Shown here piece by piece: positions 1-9,449 of a stretch of DNA of 64,000 bases. Location of the stretch: the NCBI RefSeq assembly GCF_014652535.1, contig NZ_BMYZ01000004.1:262844-326843 (forward strand). The letters are read 5' to 3'. The number at the start of each line of letters is the position of its first letter. Positions within the stretch are counted from its first letter, which is position 1. The position numbers and the translations under genes were made by a program. The notes under the pieces were generated by a model that saw only the letters and a list, made by a program, of their open reading frames with translations, did not search any database and was not told where the DNA came from. Source of the DNA: Cellvibrio zantedeschiae (GTDB lineage: Bacteria > Pseudomonadota > Gammaproteobacteria > Pseudomonadales > Cellvibrionaceae).

Positions 1-1941
1 TTCAGTCGTCAAGCGCGCAACATCATAAGCTTTGTAGAAATCATGGATTTGCTGGCAAAGATCGCGCAAGCCCATTTGCTCATAACGCGGATTTGCTTGC
101 GCAAATTCCGGCATGATTCGCCACATGGGTTGGTTTTTATCGTAATCATCTTTGAATTGTTGTAGCGCGGCTACCAACGTATTCCAGCGACCTTTGGTAA
201 TGCCGATGGTGAACATAATGAAGAATGAATAAAGACCGCACTTCTCGATAATTACGCCATTCTCTGCCAAATATTTGGTAACTATAGATGCGGGAATGCC
301 CGTCTCGCTGAAATCACCGTTTACAGATAAACCTGGATTAACGATGGTCGCTTTAATTGGATCGAGCATATTGAAGCCCGGCGCCAATTTTCCGAAGCCG
401 TGCCAGTTGTCTTCGCTGCGCAATACCCAATCTTCGCGCTCGCCAATACCTTCCTCAGCAAACTCTTCCGGCCCCCATACCTGGAACCACCAATCCTGGC
501 CCCATTCTGTATCCACTTTTTTCATGGCGCGGCGGAAATCGAGCGCTTCGAAAATAGATTCTTCAACGAGTGAATGACCACCGGGCGCCTCCATCATGGC
601 TGCTGCGATATCGCACGATGCAATGATCGAGTATTGCGGTGATGTAGAGGTGTGCATCAAATAAGCTTCGTTAAACGCATCCTGATCGAGTTTTACTTTT
701 TCAGATTCACGCACCAGCACTTGCGATGCTTGGGATAAACCAGCGAGCAATTTATGCGTGGATTGGGTTGAGAAAATCATCGACTCTTTTGCGCGTGGAC
801 GATCTTTGCCAATCGCGTGCATGTTTTTGTAGAAGTCGTGGAAGGTGGCATGCGGCAGCCAGGCTTCGTCGAAATGTAGGGTATCAATTTTTCCATCCAA
901 CATATTTTTCAGCGTTTCTACGTTGTAGAGCACACCGTCATAAGTGGATTGGGTAATCGTTAAAATGCGTGGTTTTTTATTGGCTGCAGCGCGTGCAAAT
1001 GGGTTTGCTTCGATTTTGCGGGCAATGCTTTCCGGTGTGAATTCTTCCAGCGGAATAGGGCCGATAATACCGAGGTGGTTACGCGTCGGCATCAGGAATA
1101 CCGGGATCGCGCCACACATAATAATCGAATGCAGAATTGATTTATGGCAGTTACGGTCAACCACAACAATATCGCCCGGTGCTACGGTTGAGTGCCACAC
1201 CATCTTGTTGGAGGTAGACGTACCGTTGGTCACGAAATAGCAGTGGTCAGCGTTAAAAATGCGCGCGGCATTGCGCTCAGACGCAGCGATAGGGCCAGTA
1301 TGGTCGAGTAACTGGCCAAGTTCTTCTACCGCGTTACACACGTCGGCACGCAGCATGTTTTCACCAAAGAATTGGTGGAACATTTGTCCGATAGGTGATT
1401 TCAAAAAGGCCACGCCGCCAGAGTGACCAGGGCAGTGCCATGAATAGGAACCGTCATTAGCGTAGTGAACGAGCGCGCGGAAAAATGGTGGTGCAAGGCC
1501 ATCAAGATAAGACTTTGCTTCACGAATAATATGGCGCGCTACGAACTCGGGAGTATCTTCAAACATGTGAATGAAGCCGTGCAGCTCACGCAGGATATCG
1601 TTGGGGATATGGCGCGATGTGCGGGTTTCGCCGTAAAGATAAATGGGGATATCCGCGTTTTTGTAACGAATCTCTTCCACAAAGGCGCGCAGGGATTTCA
1701 ACGCCTGATCGGTTTCCTCTTGAGAACCCTCGCCAAACTCTTCATCGTCAATCGACAAAATAAACGCCGAGGCGCGCGATTGCTGCTGCGCAAACTGCGA
1801 TAAATCGCCGTAGCTGGTTACGCCCAGCACCTCCATACCTTCTTTCTCCATGGCATCCGCAAGCGCGCGGATGCCAAGGCCAGAGGTGTTTTCGGAGCGG
1901 AAATCTTCGTCGATGATGACAATAGGAAAGCGAAACTTCAT
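1..1941 (-). CDS. Orn/Lys/Arg decarboxylase (PLP-dependent, group III), 3' end outside window
   Basis: The minus-strand frame is open from the start at 1941 to the left edge (647 codons seen; the family is usually about 715-755 aa). The N-terminus (MKFRFPIVIIDEDF) is the response-regulator-like wing domain of this family, followed by the PLP-binding fold. The PLP lysine lies in the STHKLLAG motif, and HCPGHSGGVAF and HFDEAWLPH motifs are also seen. The start is supported by a strong Shine-Dalgarno (TTTGGAGGTTTCC-ATG). Family members decarboxylate arginine, lysine or ornithine, giving polyamine precursors and acid tolerance. The resemblance to the Pseudomonas LdcA type suggests lysine or arginine as substrate, but I cannot decide which from the sequence. 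The gene is alone on its strand, with 335 bp to comF. Confidence 0.9.
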   Translation of the reverse strand, partial: MKFRFPIVIIDEDFRSENTSGLGIRALADAMEKEGMEVLGVTSYGDLSQFAQQQSRASAFILSIDDEEFGEGSQEETDQALKSLRAFVEEIRYKNADIPIYLYGETRTSRHIPNDILRELHGFIHMFEDTPEFVARHIIREAKSYLDGLAPPFFRALVHYANDGSYSWHCPGHSGGVAFLKSPIGQMFHQFFGENMLRADVCNAVEELGQLLDHTGPIAASERNAARIFNADHCYFVTNGTSTSNKMVWHSTVAPGDIVVVDRNCHKSILHSIIMCGAIPVFLMPTRNHLGIIGPIPLEEFTPESIARKIEANPFARAAANKKPRILTITQSTYDGVLYNVETLKNMLDGKIDTLHFDEAWLPHATFHDFYKNMHAIGKDRPRAKESMIFSTQSTHKLLAGLSQASQVLVRESEKVKLDQDAFNEAYLMHTSTSPQYSIIASCDIAAAMMEAPGGHSLVEESIFEALDFRRAMKKVDTEWGQDWWFQVWGPEEFAEEGIGEREDWVLRSEDNWHGFGKLAPGFNMLDPIKATIVNPGLSVNGDFSETGIPASIVTKYLAENGVIIEKCGLYSFFIMFTIGITKGRWNTLVAALQQFKDDYDKNQPMWRIMPEFAQANPRYEQMGLRDLCQQIHDFYKAYDVARLTTE

Positions 1942-2276
1942 GGAAACCTCCAAATAGAGCAGGTGCCAAAACGGCAAGTGCGAGTAAAGACGCCTGGGCA
2001 AGGTTGAGGCCACCGCTTGCGCGCCGAAAAGCTGGATGCGGATTTTCGCAGAAATAAATGGCTCGTGGGGAAAAAATACGCCCTAAAAGCCTCTTGGGGA
2101 GCATAAATCTTTCTTCTGCTAGCTATTCCGCCTGTTTTAGTCGTCTGGTGTGGTTCTACCATACTTTTGTTAAGACTTACCCCGGGCTACTTAATTCCTT
2201 GCTTTTTTGACGGCCCAAGCTTTGATTAATACTTTTAAGTGGCGGGCATTCGCTGTGTATGTGTTACGTATCCGGC
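1942..2276. other. Intergenic stretch upstream of the decarboxylase gene
   Basis: This is 335 bp between the 3' end of comF and the start of the decarboxylase gene, both on the minus strand. It must hold the decarboxylase promoter, but I see no convincing -35/-10 pair. Short frames in it have no recognisable product and no ribosome binding site. I see no repeat or hairpin with a T-run. Confidence 0.5.
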
Positions 2277-3047
2277 CTACATAGTCCTCGCTAAGGCCCA
2301 GACCTGCACATCTTTCGCGCCTGCCCTTATCAATAACTCGCTAAGCTCCCTCACTGTTGCCGTAGTCGTTACCACGTCGTCCATAAGTACTACGTGCTTG
2401 TCTTTGATGTTCGAAAGATATTTGCTGTTGATGGCGAAGGTTTTGCGTAAATTTTTTTGGCGCTCAATACGAGACAATCCTTTTTGTGGAGGTGTTTTGT
2501 GTGTGCGTTGGACAATCTTGGTCGCCATTGGAATAGCTAATTCATCCGCAACATATTGCGCCAAAATTTCTGCCTGGTTGAATCCCCTCTGCCAGCGCCG
2601 CATCCAATGTAACGGCACTGGAATAATCAAATCGGGCGTCTGCCAATCCACTTGGTCTTGTGCGTAGTGTTTTAAATAATCCGCCAACATTTTTCCGAGT
2701 AATTTTCCGCAAGTCAGGTTGTGCCGATATTTAAATTTATGAATTAGATGGTCGATGGGGTGCTGGTAAGAAAAGGGCAAAAAGCTGCGGCTAAATGCGG
2801 GCGGGTGATGCAAACAGCTGCCGCAAAAATTACTGAGGCTCTCAATGCGCAAACCGCATTGGCAACACAAAAGCTGGCCGTAGGTGTGCGGCAAATCGTG
2901 CTGGCAATTTGCGCAAAGCAGTTCACCGCTTAAACTGCAAGCGCAGAGCAAGCATTGGCTGGGGAAGAGTTTTGCGGTGAATTTTGTCAGGCCATTGAAT
3001 GTAAAACGCCTGCCGGATTTCAATAAAGAAGCACTAAATTTGTGCAT
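2277..3047 (-). CDS. comF: ComF/GntX family phosphoribosyltransferase-like protein
   Basis: 256 aa, a normal length for ComF. The N-terminal part carries a double zinc ribbon with four CxxC pairs (CLLC, CANC, CCQC, CGSC, about residues 33-78). The C-terminal half is a type I phosphoribosyltransferase domain with IIPVPLH and the PRPP-binding signature VVLMDDVVTTTAT (about residues 219-231). ComF proteins are needed for natural transformation in several bacteria, acting after DNA uptake; the substrate is not known. The gene lies divergent from the HDOD gene and close to bioB, the order also known from Pseudomonas. Confidence 0.9.
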   Translation of the reverse strand: MHKFSASLLKSGRRFTFNGLTKFTAKLFPSQCLLCACSLSGELLCANCQHDLPHTYGQLLCCQCGLRIESLSNFCGSCLHHPPAFSRSFLPFSYQHPIDHLIHKFKYRHNLTCGKLLGKMLADYLKHYAQDQVDWQTPDLIIPVPLHWMRRWQRGFNQAEILAQYVADELAIPMATKIVQRTHKTPPQKGLSRIERQKNLRKTFAINSKYLSNIKDKHVVLMDDVVTTTATVRELSELLIRAGAKDVQVWALARTM

Positions 3048-3206
3048 TGCCCAAGTTCCTTTTGGATTTTTGCTAAAGATAAATAGTCTGCTGGATGATT
3101 TCCAGGCGACAGTCTAGCAATTTTTAGGGAATATCCAATATAGCGTTGAATTTATAACGGCTTCTTCTAGGCTTAGGGTAATTCTGTCGGGCTAAGGTGC
3201 TTTGTT

Positions 3207-4067
3207 GTGGATGTTGTAAAGAGCGATTACGCTAGCTATAAAAGTGCGGTTTCTGCACTGCTGAATAATCCCGAAAATCTTCCCCGTTTACCTGGTATTA
3301 CGCAAGATATTCGCCAGGCGTTAGTTCGCTCAGACAGTTCTGCCAGTTCCCTAAGCAAACTTATCGAGCGTGATACCGAACTGAGCCAGCTTCTCCTTCG
3401 CTATGCCGCCAGCGTGATGATGCACAACCACATGCCGCCGCAATCGGTATTTGATGTAGTGCGAATTTTGGGTATGGCGCAGGTCGAGCGCATCACTATG
3501 CTCCACGCCGTTAAAGCCCTGTTTAGCGGGCATACCCAAGCCTATACCCGTATATTTGCCGCCTCTTGGGATCGTTTGATCAACAAGGCGAGTATGAGTG
3601 CGCTTATCGCCAAAAAAATAGGCCGGGTTGCGCCGGATTATGCTCTTCTGGGAAGTTTATTGAGTGAAGTGGGTACCCTTGCGGTGCTGTCCGTATTTAA
3701 ATCGGGTGATCTGCCGGTGCCAGATCGGGAAACCTATGTCACCTTGTGCCGCGAGTTCGCCAAAAGCTTGGGAATAGCGCTCTTGCAGGATTGGAAAATG
3801 GATGAGGAGTACATCCAGCTTGTGCGTCAGGTGGGCAACTGGCAAGCGGCTGAGAATGAGTCTTTCGGTTTGATTGATGTAATCAACCTCGGCCTTTACC
3901 ATTCATTAAAGGCCCGAATGACAGCAAATCGTTTACCTCCCATCACTCATTTGTGTGCCTATCAAAAACTATCCGACAAACACAACGCTGTTACCGACAC
4001 CAATGAACTGGAGTTGGTAGTAGTTAATCGTGACGATATTCGCGCAATTGCAGATAGTCTCTATTAA
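3207..4067 (+). CDS. HDOD domain-containing protein
   Basis: 286 aa. The frame opens with GTG ([15 protein letters not shown]) and has the N-terminal pattern of HDOD proteins: [15 protein letters not shown], followed by [16 protein letters not shown] and a [12 protein letters not shown] helix pair. HDOD is an HD-related domain without the full metal-binding set, found in bacterial signalling proteins; no enzymatic activity is assigned. It ends only 3 bp before the BirA operator of the biotin operon, so it is upstream of but probably not part of that operon. Its own function is unknown. Confidence 0.8.
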   Translation: MDVVKSDYASYKSAVSALLNNPENLPRLPGITQDIRQALVRSDSSASSLSKLIERDTELSQLLLRYAASVMMHNHMPPQSVFDVVRILGMAQVERITMLHAVKALFSGHTQAYTRIFAASWDRLINKASMSALIAKKIGRVAPDYALLGSLLSEVGTLAVLSVFKSGDLPVPDRETYVTLCREFAKSLGIALLQDWKMDEEYIQLVRQVGNWQAAENESFGLIDVINLGLYHSLKARMTANRLPPITHLCAYQKLSDKHNAVTDTNELELVVVNRDDIRAIADSLY

Positions 4068-4070
4068 GGT

Positions 4071-4103
4071 CTGTTAACCTAAAATCCACTTTTGGGTTGA
4101 CAG
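4071..4103 (+). promoter_or_regulatory. BirA-type biotin operator
   Basis: The half-sites CTGTTAACC (4071-4079) and GGTTGACAG (4095-4103) form an inverted repeat with 8 of 9 matching positions, separated by 15 bp. This matches the layout known for gammaproteobacterial BirA operators (TTGTAAACC, about 14-16 bp, GGTTTACAA). The right half contains the -35 hexamer of the bioB promoter, so bound BirA-biotinoyl-AMP would block RNA polymerase. The position directly before bioB supports the assignment. Confidence 0.82.
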
Positions 4104-4124
4104 CGAAATCCTTACCGTTAATAT
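4097..4124 (+). promoter_or_regulatory. Predicted sigma-70 promoter of the bio operon
   Basis: TTGACA at 4097-4102, a 16 bp spacer, and TAATAT at 4119-4124 make a near-consensus promoter. Transcription would start near 4131, 26 bp before the bioB ATG at 4157. This excludes the in-frame TTG at 4097, which is the -35 box itself, as the bioB start. Confidence 0.8.
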
Positions 4125-4156
4125 GGCTTTATTGGTCTATTAACGGAATCCCCGCT

Positions 4157-5215
4157 ATGAATGCTTTCACCAAACCCCTTATTCGCCACGACTGGTCCCG
4201 CGCTGAAATCCAGGCATTGTTTGATTTGCCCTTTAGCGATTTGATGTTCCAGGCGCAAAGTGTTCACCGGATGCATTTCAATCCCAATGAAGTTCAGGTC
4301 AGCACACTTTGCTCCATTAAAACCGGTGCCTGCCCGGAGGACTGCGCCTACTGTCCGCAATCTGCCCGTTACGACACCGGTCTTGAGCGCGAAAAGCTTA
4401 TGGCGGTAGAGAAAGTTATCGAAGAAGCTAAAGCCGCAAAAGCCAGCGGTGCAACCCGTTTTTGCATGGGCGCTGCTTGGCGCTCACCCAAGAATCGCGA
4501 TATGCCTTACGTCACCACTATGGTTCAGGGTGTGAAATCCCTCGGTTTGGAAACCTGCATGACTTTGGGGATGTTGGATGAAGAGCAGGCGCAAACCCTG
4601 GCTGATGCTGGCCTCGATTACTACAACCACAACCTCGATACCTCGCCTGAATACTACGGTGAAATTATCACTACCCGCACTTATCAGGATCGTTTAACCA
4701 CACTGGCAAACGTGCGCAAAGCGGGCATGAAAGTGTGCTGCGGCGGCATCGTGGGAATGGGTGAAGAAGTCACAGATCGCGCGGGTTTATTGCAGCAATT
4801 AGTCAATATGCCCGAGCACCCCGAATCAGTGCCCATCAATATGTTGGTAAAAGTAGAAGGCACCCCGCTTGAGGGTGAAGCAGATTTAGATCCATTCGAT
4901 TTTATTCGCACCATCGCTGTAGCCCGCATTTTAATGCCGCAATCACATGTGCGTTTGTCGGCAGGTCGCGAGCAAATGAATGAGCAAACCCAGGCCATGG
5001 CATTTCTGGCGGGCGCGAATTCTATTTTCTACGGCGAAAAATTATTGACCACGCCAAACCCCGAAGCCAACAAAGATATGCAGTTGTTTAAGCGTTTGGG
5101 TATCAAGCCCGAAGCCTACGAAGTACATGAAGATGAAAGCGAACAAGAGGCGGTGATTGTTAACAAGTTGCAAGAAGCAAAGTTAGATTCTTTGTTTTAT
5201 AACGCGGCGAATTAA
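4157..5215 (+). CDS. bioB: Biotin synthase
   Basis: 352 aa, the usual length. This radical SAM enzyme inserts sulfur into dethiobiotin to give biotin. The [4Fe-4S] cluster motif CxxxCxxC is at C59, C63 and C66. The [2Fe-2S] ligands lie in [15 protein letters not shown] and KVCCGG, with arginine in RLSAGRE. The ATG at 4157 ([13 protein letters not shown]) is chosen because the longer in-frame TTG start at 4097 falls within the promoter and operator. It is the first gene of the biotin operon and is likely repressed by BirA when biotin is plentiful. Confidence 0.97.
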   Translation: MNAFTKPLIRHDWSRAEIQALFDLPFSDLMFQAQSVHRMHFNPNEVQVSTLCSIKTGACPEDCAYCPQSARYDTGLEREKLMAVEKVIEEAKAAKASGATRFCMGAAWRSPKNRDMPYVTTMVQGVKSLGLETCMTLGMLDEEQAQTLADAGLDYYNHNLDTSPEYYGEIITTRTYQDRLTTLANVRKAGMKVCCGGIVGMGEEVTDRAGLLQQLVNMPEHPESVPINMLVKVEGTPLEGEADLDPFDFIRTIAVARILMPQSHVRLSAGREQMNEQTQAMAFLAGANSIFYGEKLLTTPNPEANKDMQLFKRLGIKPEAYEVHEDESEQEAVIVNKLQEAKLDSLFYNAAN

Positions 5216-5327
5216 TCGGCCGCCGTTAGGCGAGAAGGTGGATCCTTCAATATTCAGTTTAGGTTAAGAGCTGCAACACTAAGGTGCCGACTTAGCTAAA
5301 TAATTGATTGAAGACTAAGGATTGCCC

Positions 5328-5963
5328 ATGAAGAAAATTCTCGCTGCAGTGTTGTTCTCGCTGTGTTCCCAAATTGTATTAGCCGATGGTTACGCCGGCA
5401 TAGGCATTGGTTTAGTTGAACCTTGCCGCACCAAATATCAACCCAGTTTTAGTGGTGGCGATTGCATCTCGCCGAATCTGGATGTCCATGGTTTTTTCGG
5501 CCGTGAAATAAATCCTTATTTTGCAATTGAAGGCAGTATAGATGCCGCCTTTAGCGCAGGCAGTGCGTTTGATTTTATTGTTGATGCGGATAATGAAGAT
5601 AATTTTTTCTTCGATTCCGACTACACCTCTAATCGCTGGGCGATGGCCAATTTTGGTGTGCATGCATTTGGTTTTTTACCGCTTTCAAGTTCAGTGCGGT
5701 TATTTGGCGGGCCGAGTTTGGCGGTGTCCATTGTCAATTTTGATTACGATGTTAAATATTTCGGTAACGGCGATTCCGATGCACATTCCTCCACCGAATT
5801 TGGATTGAATTACGGTTGGGCTGCGGGAATAGATTTTGGCAGAACGCAAAGTTCCTTTATGCGGTTACAGTGGCAAAACTGGCGCTCATTGGATGCAGAT
5901 ATAGGCACTGGCAGTGAATTTAATAGTAATGCGCTCACTTTTAATTGGGTGGGGTATTTTTAA
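5328..5963 (+). CDS. Small outer-membrane beta-barrel protein (porin-like/OmpA-like fold)
   Basis: 211 aa. A signal peptide (MKKILAAVLFSLCSQIVLA-DG) is followed by alternating amphipathic segments rich in aromatic residues (GYAGIGIGL, FFGREINPYFAIEGSID, WAMANFGVHAFGF, VRLFGGPSLAVSIV, FGLNYGWAAGIDF) and a terminal phenylalanine (FNWVGYF). These are the marks of an eight-stranded outer-membrane barrel. The ATG at 5328 follows AAGG; an in-frame TTG at 5322 would only add two residues before the signal peptide. It sits between bioB and bioF with an 18 bp gap to bioF, so it is probably co-transcribed with biotin genes. No role in biotin metabolism is known to me; it may affect the envelope or ligand entry. 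Confidence 0.7.
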   Translation: MKKILAAVLFSLCSQIVLADGYAGIGIGLVEPCRTKYQPSFSGGDCISPNLDVHGFFGREINPYFAIEGSIDAAFSAGSAFDFIVDADNEDNFFFDSDYTSNRWAMANFGVHAFGFLPLSSSVRLFGGPSLAVSIVNFDYDVKYFGNGDSDAHSSTEFGLNYGWAAGIDFGRTQSSFMRLQWQNWRSLDADIGTGSEFNSNALTFNWVGYF

Positions 5964-5980
5964 AGTGATAGTGAATTATA

Positions 5981-7168
5981 GTGACCAGCGAATCCTCTCT
6001 CGACAACATACTTTCTTCGGCGCTCGCTGAGCGTCGTGCGGCAAAGCTCTATCGCAGTCGTCGTGTTTTACAATCGCCACAAATTCCCAATGTAGTTGTC
6101 GATGGTAAAAAATACACCGCATTTTGCAGTAACGATTACCTAGGCTTAGCCAATCATCCCGCTGTTATTTCTGCTTTCCAAAATGCTGCCAACCAATTTG
6201 GTGTTGGCAGCGGTGCATCGCATTTAGTGGCTGGTCACTCCAGCGAACATCACGCACTTGAAGAAGAGTTGGCCGCATTTACAGGCCGCGAGCGCGCATT
6301 ATTATTTTCCACCGGTTACATGGCCAACATGGGGGCAATTACCGCGCTGGTTGGCCAAGGCGATGCGATTTTTGAAGACCGTTTAAATCACGCAAGTTTG
6401 TTAGATGCAGGATTATCAAGCGGCGCTCGTTTCCAGCGTTTTTTGCACAATGATTTAGGCAATCTGCAAACACGTTTAGATAAAACTGAAGCCAATCGAA
6501 AACTTATTGTCGTAGATGGTGTGTTCAGCATGGATGGTGATTGCGCACCTTTGACTGAGCTCGCTGAGCTCGCGCAAAAAAATAATGCATGGTTAATGGT
6601 AGATGATGCCCACGGTTTTGGGTGCCTTGGGAAAAATGGTGGCGGCAGTGCAGAATATTTTGGTTTAACACAAAACCAGTTGCCAATCTTAATGGGCACG
6701 CTAGGTAAAGCCTTTGGTACATTCGGCGCATTTATCGCCGGTAGCGAAACCTTAATCGAAACTCTGATTCAATTTTCTCGCTCGTATATTTACACAACGG
6801 CTATGCCGCCAGCTGTTGCAGCGGCAACGCGCGCAAGTTTGCGTTTATTGCAAGCAGAGCATTGGCGGCGCGAACATTTGCAACAATTGATTTCACATTT
6901 TCGTGCAGGTGCGCAGCAATTGGGTTTGCAATTGCTGGATTCTTTTTCGCCGATTCAGCCCATTATTATTGGCGATGAAGCTCGCACATTGGAGATTGCA
7001 GCGAAGCTTGCGGAGCGCGGTATTTTAATTATCGCCATTCGTCCACCTACAGTTGCTGCAGGCAGTTCGCGTTTGCGCGTTACTTTTTCTGCTGAACATT
7101 CAATTGAACAGGTAGATCAGTTGTTATCAGCATTAAGTGATATTCTGGGTAAGCTAGCCCATGAGTGA
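5981..7168 (+). CDS. bioF: 8-amino-7-oxononanoate synthase
   Basis: 395 aa, a typical length. This PLP enzyme condenses pimeloyl-ACP (or CoA) with L-alanine to give KAPA, the first step of biotin ring assembly. The PLP-binding lysine is K243 in [14 protein letters not shown], and the DDAHGFG motif is at about residues 208-214. The glycine-rich [11 protein letters not shown] region is present near residue 76. Translation starts at GTG 5981 and the 3' end overlaps the next gene by 8 bp, which suggests translational coupling with bioH-bioC. Confidence 0.95.
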   Translation: MTSESSLDNILSSALAERRAAKLYRSRRVLQSPQIPNVVVDGKKYTAFCSNDYLGLANHPAVISAFQNAANQFGVGSGASHLVAGHSSEHHALEEELAAFTGRERALLFSTGYMANMGAITALVGQGDAIFEDRLNHASLLDAGLSSGARFQRFLHNDLGNLQTRLDKTEANRKLIVVDGVFSMDGDCAPLTELAELAQKNNAWLMVDDAHGFGCLGKNGGGSAEYFGLTQNQLPILMGTLGKAFGTFGAFIAGSETLIETLIQFSRSYIYTTAMPPAVAAATRASLRLLQAEHWRREHLQQLISHFRAGAQQLGLQLLDSFSPIQPIIIGDEARTLEIAAKLAERGILIIAIRPPTVAAGSSRLRVTFSAEHSIEQVDQLLSALSDILGKLAHE

Positions 7169-8726
7169 AAATAATTACTTGCTTGCAACACAGTATTATC
7201 CCTGCAAACAACAAATACAGTTAGACGATATTGTGTTGTTGCACGGTTGGGGTAGTAACAGCCAATCCTGGCAGCCGCTAATTCCTGCGTTACAAAATAT
7301 TGCCAATATCATCACTATTGATTTGCCGGGCTTTGGCGCTAGTCCTGAAGTTCCAGAGTTTACTGTAGATGTTGTCGTTGATTTAATTGCGGCGCAATTG
7401 CCAAAGAAATGTGTTCTCATTGGTTGGTCTTTGGGTGGCATGCTTGCAGTGCAAATTGCAGCGCGTTATCCGCAACGTGTTTCGCGTCTTATCACGCTTA
7501 CCGCCAATGCAAAATTTGTGGCGAGCCGTGATTATGAAACGGCAATGCCCTTGGCGGTGAACCGTCAATTCAATAAAGGATTCGCCGCTGACCCGCACGC
7601 AACTTTGAAGTTATTTGCGGGTTTAACCGTGCAGGGTGATATCAATGAGCGTTCGTTGCTAAAGCAAATTCGTACGCTGCCGGTTGCGGAGAATATAAAT
7701 GCAAATTGGCTGCAAGCCTTGGAGTTGTTGACGCGCTCGGATAATCGCGAGGCATTTGCTAATTTGGTTCAGCCGGGGCTACACCTTCTTGCTGAAAAAG
7801 ATTCGCTTGTCCCTGTGGCTGCTGTGAAATCATTAAGTGAATTGAATGCTCGACAACAAGTGCAATCTATATCCGGTGCTTCCCATGCATTGCATTGGAG
7901 TCAGCCAGATTTGGTAGCAGAGCATATTAAGAATTTTTTGCTTCCACCTTTGCTGGATAAAAAACAAGTTGCTCATTCCTTTAGTCGTGCAGCGGTTACC
8001 TATGATTCGGTTGCGGGATTGCAACGCACAGTGGGTGATTCGCTGCTTAAAAAAATTAACCAAAATTCACAGGCTGAAGTGGTTATAGATTTAGGTTGTG
8101 GTACTGGGTATTTTACTCCGCAGTTACAATCGCAATTTCCCCAAGCTTTGATTGTGGGTGTAGATCTGGCGGAAGGTATGTTGCATTTTGCGCGCGAGCA
8201 ACATGACGGCCAAAAAAATTGGTTATGCTCAGACGCGGAGAAGTTGCCTTTCGCTGATCAATCGGTGGATCTTATTTATTCCAACTTTGCCTTGCAGTGG
8301 TGCTCTAATTTGCTGCGTTTATTTGCAGAGCTGAAGCGCATATTAAAACCGGGTGGCGAGCTGATTTTCACAACGCTTGGTCCTGCTACTTTGCACGAAT
8401 TAAAATCTGCCTGGCAACAAGTGGATGACCGCATTCATGTAAACCAATTTCACGAGCGGGATGAGTTGCTAAAAGATTTACAGCAACAAGGCTTTGCTCA
8501 AGTTGAATTTGAGCACAATCCTGCGGTTATGGAATTTGAAAGCCTGTCAGATTTAACTCGCAGCTTAAAAGCTCTGGGTGCACAAAATGTAAACCGTGGT
8601 CGCGCCACAGGTTTGACGGGGCGCAAGACAGTTCAGGCTTTTAAGCAGGCTTACGAAAATTTCCGCCGCAATAATCTATTGCCGGCAACTTACGATGTGT
8701 TTTACGTAAAAGCGAAAAAACTATGA
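7161..8726 (+). CDS. bioHC: BioH-BioC fusion: pimeloyl-ACP methyl ester esterase + malonyl-ACP O-methyltransferase
   Basis: 521 aa, two enzymes in one chain. Residues 1-260 are an alpha/beta hydrolase of BioH type: [13 protein letters not shown], nucleophile S90 in GWSLGG, and likely D214 (AEKDSLVP) and H242 (GASHALHW). Residues about 266-521 are a BioC-type class I SAM methyltransferase starting at [16 protein letters not shown], with motif [13 protein letters not shown] (307-318). BioC puts a methyl group on the malonyl thioester so fatty acid synthesis can make the pimeloyl chain; BioH removes it at the end. The order is esterase first. It overlaps bioF by 8 bp and bioD by 4 bp. Natural fusions of these two activities are known in some bacteria. 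Confidence 0.93.
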   Translation: MSENNYLLATQYYPCKQQIQLDDIVLLHGWGSNSQSWQPLIPALQNIANIITIDLPGFGASPEVPEFTVDVVVDLIAAQLPKKCVLIGWSLGGMLAVQIAARYPQRVSRLITLTANAKFVASRDYETAMPLAVNRQFNKGFAADPHATLKLFAGLTVQGDINERSLLKQIRTLPVAENINANWLQALELLTRSDNREAFANLVQPGLHLLAEKDSLVPVAAVKSLSELNARQQVQSISGASHALHWSQPDLVAEHIKNFLLPPLLDKKQVAHSFSRAAVTYDSVAGLQRTVGDSLLKKINQNSQAEVVIDLGCGTGYFTPQLQSQFPQALIVGVDLAEGMLHFAREQHDGQKNWLCSDAEKLPFADQSVDLIYSNFALQWCSNLLRLFAELKRILKPGGELIFTTLGPATLHELKSAWQQVDDRIHVNQFHERDELLKDLQQQGFAQVEFEHNPAVMEFESLSDLTRSLKALGAQNVNRGRATGLTGRKTVQAFKQAYENFRRNNLLPATYDVFYVKAKKL

Positions 8727-9445
8727 CCTTAGAAGCTGCGACCTCAAAAGCAATGCCCAAGAAAGCATTTTTTATAACAGGTACAGATACCAATGTTGGC
8801 AAAACCTTAATTGCAGCAGGCTTGTTGGTTGCTGCAAAAAATAATGGTTTAACCACTGCTGCCTTAAAACCGGTTGCGGCGGGCTGCGAAAAAACCGATG
8901 CAGGTTTGCGCAATTCAGATGCTCTCTTGTTACAGTCAGTTATCACTCAAAAGCTGGATTACGATCAAATTAATCCCTATGCGTTGGAATCAGCCATTGC
9001 GCCACACATTGCAGCGCAGCAAGAAAAACGTAGTTTGTCGGCAGATCGGCTATCCGGTTTTTGCCGTGGTGTTTTGTCATCAGCTAATTTTATTTTGGTA
9101 GAAGGTGCTGGCGGCTGGCGTGTGCCATTAAATGCGCGCGAAACCTTGGCTGAATTGGCAAAAAATTTAGACTTGCCGGTAATTCTTGTGGTGGGTGTGC
9201 GCTTGGGCTGTATCAATCACGCGCTTTTGACCTTTGAGGCAATTGTGCGCGATGGTGTTGCCGTTGCAGGTTGGGTTGCCAATTGTGTGGATGCAGATAT
9301 ACCGGTACTGCAAGAAAATATTGACAGCTTGCGCACACGCTTACCTGTTCCCTGTTTGGGGGTTGTACCTTTTTTGGTGGATACATCACCTGATAAAGTG
9401 GCTAGCTATTTTGATAAAGCTGTTATCGATCATTTAATGCAGTAA
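8723..9445 (+). CDS. bioD: Dethiobiotin synthetase
   Basis: 240 aa. This ATP-dependent enzyme closes the ureido ring of dethiobiotin from DAPA and CO2. The P-loop variant GTDTNVGKT is at about residues 20-28, followed by LKPVAAGC and the EGAGGWRVPL motif, all typical of BioD. The start ATG overlaps the bioHC stop (ATGA). A second in-frame ATG (MPKKAFFITG) 30 bp downstream is possible and would remove a ten-residue extension. bioA is not in the window and must lie elsewhere. Confidence 0.95.
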   Translation: MTLEAATSKAMPKKAFFITGTDTNVGKTLIAAGLLVAAKNNGLTTAALKPVAAGCEKTDAGLRNSDALLLQSVITQKLDYDQINPYALESAIAPHIAAQQEKRSLSADRLSGFCRGVLSSANFILVEGAGGWRVPLNARETLAELAKNLDLPVILVVGVRLGCINHALLTFEAIVRDGVAVAGWVANCVDADIPVLQENIDSLRTRLPVPCLGVVPFLVDTSPDKVASYFDKAVIDHLMQ

Positions 9446-9449
9446 TGCC

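Noticed and set aside
275-577. Plus-strand frames within the decarboxylase gene
   Set aside because: All lie opposite the continuous minus-strand decarboxylase frame, which carries clear catalytic motifs.
2239-2667. Plus-strand frame opposite comF
   Set aside because: It is antisense to the PRPP-binding domain of ComF and has no family pattern.
4097-4156. Longer BioB reading frame starting at TTG
   Set aside because: The TTG is part of the -35 box and BirA operator, and the 20 extra residues do not fit the family.
5234-5248. Terminator after bioB
   Set aside because: GAAGG-TGGAT-CCTTC is only a 5-bp stem and has no T-run, so it is not a convincing terminator.
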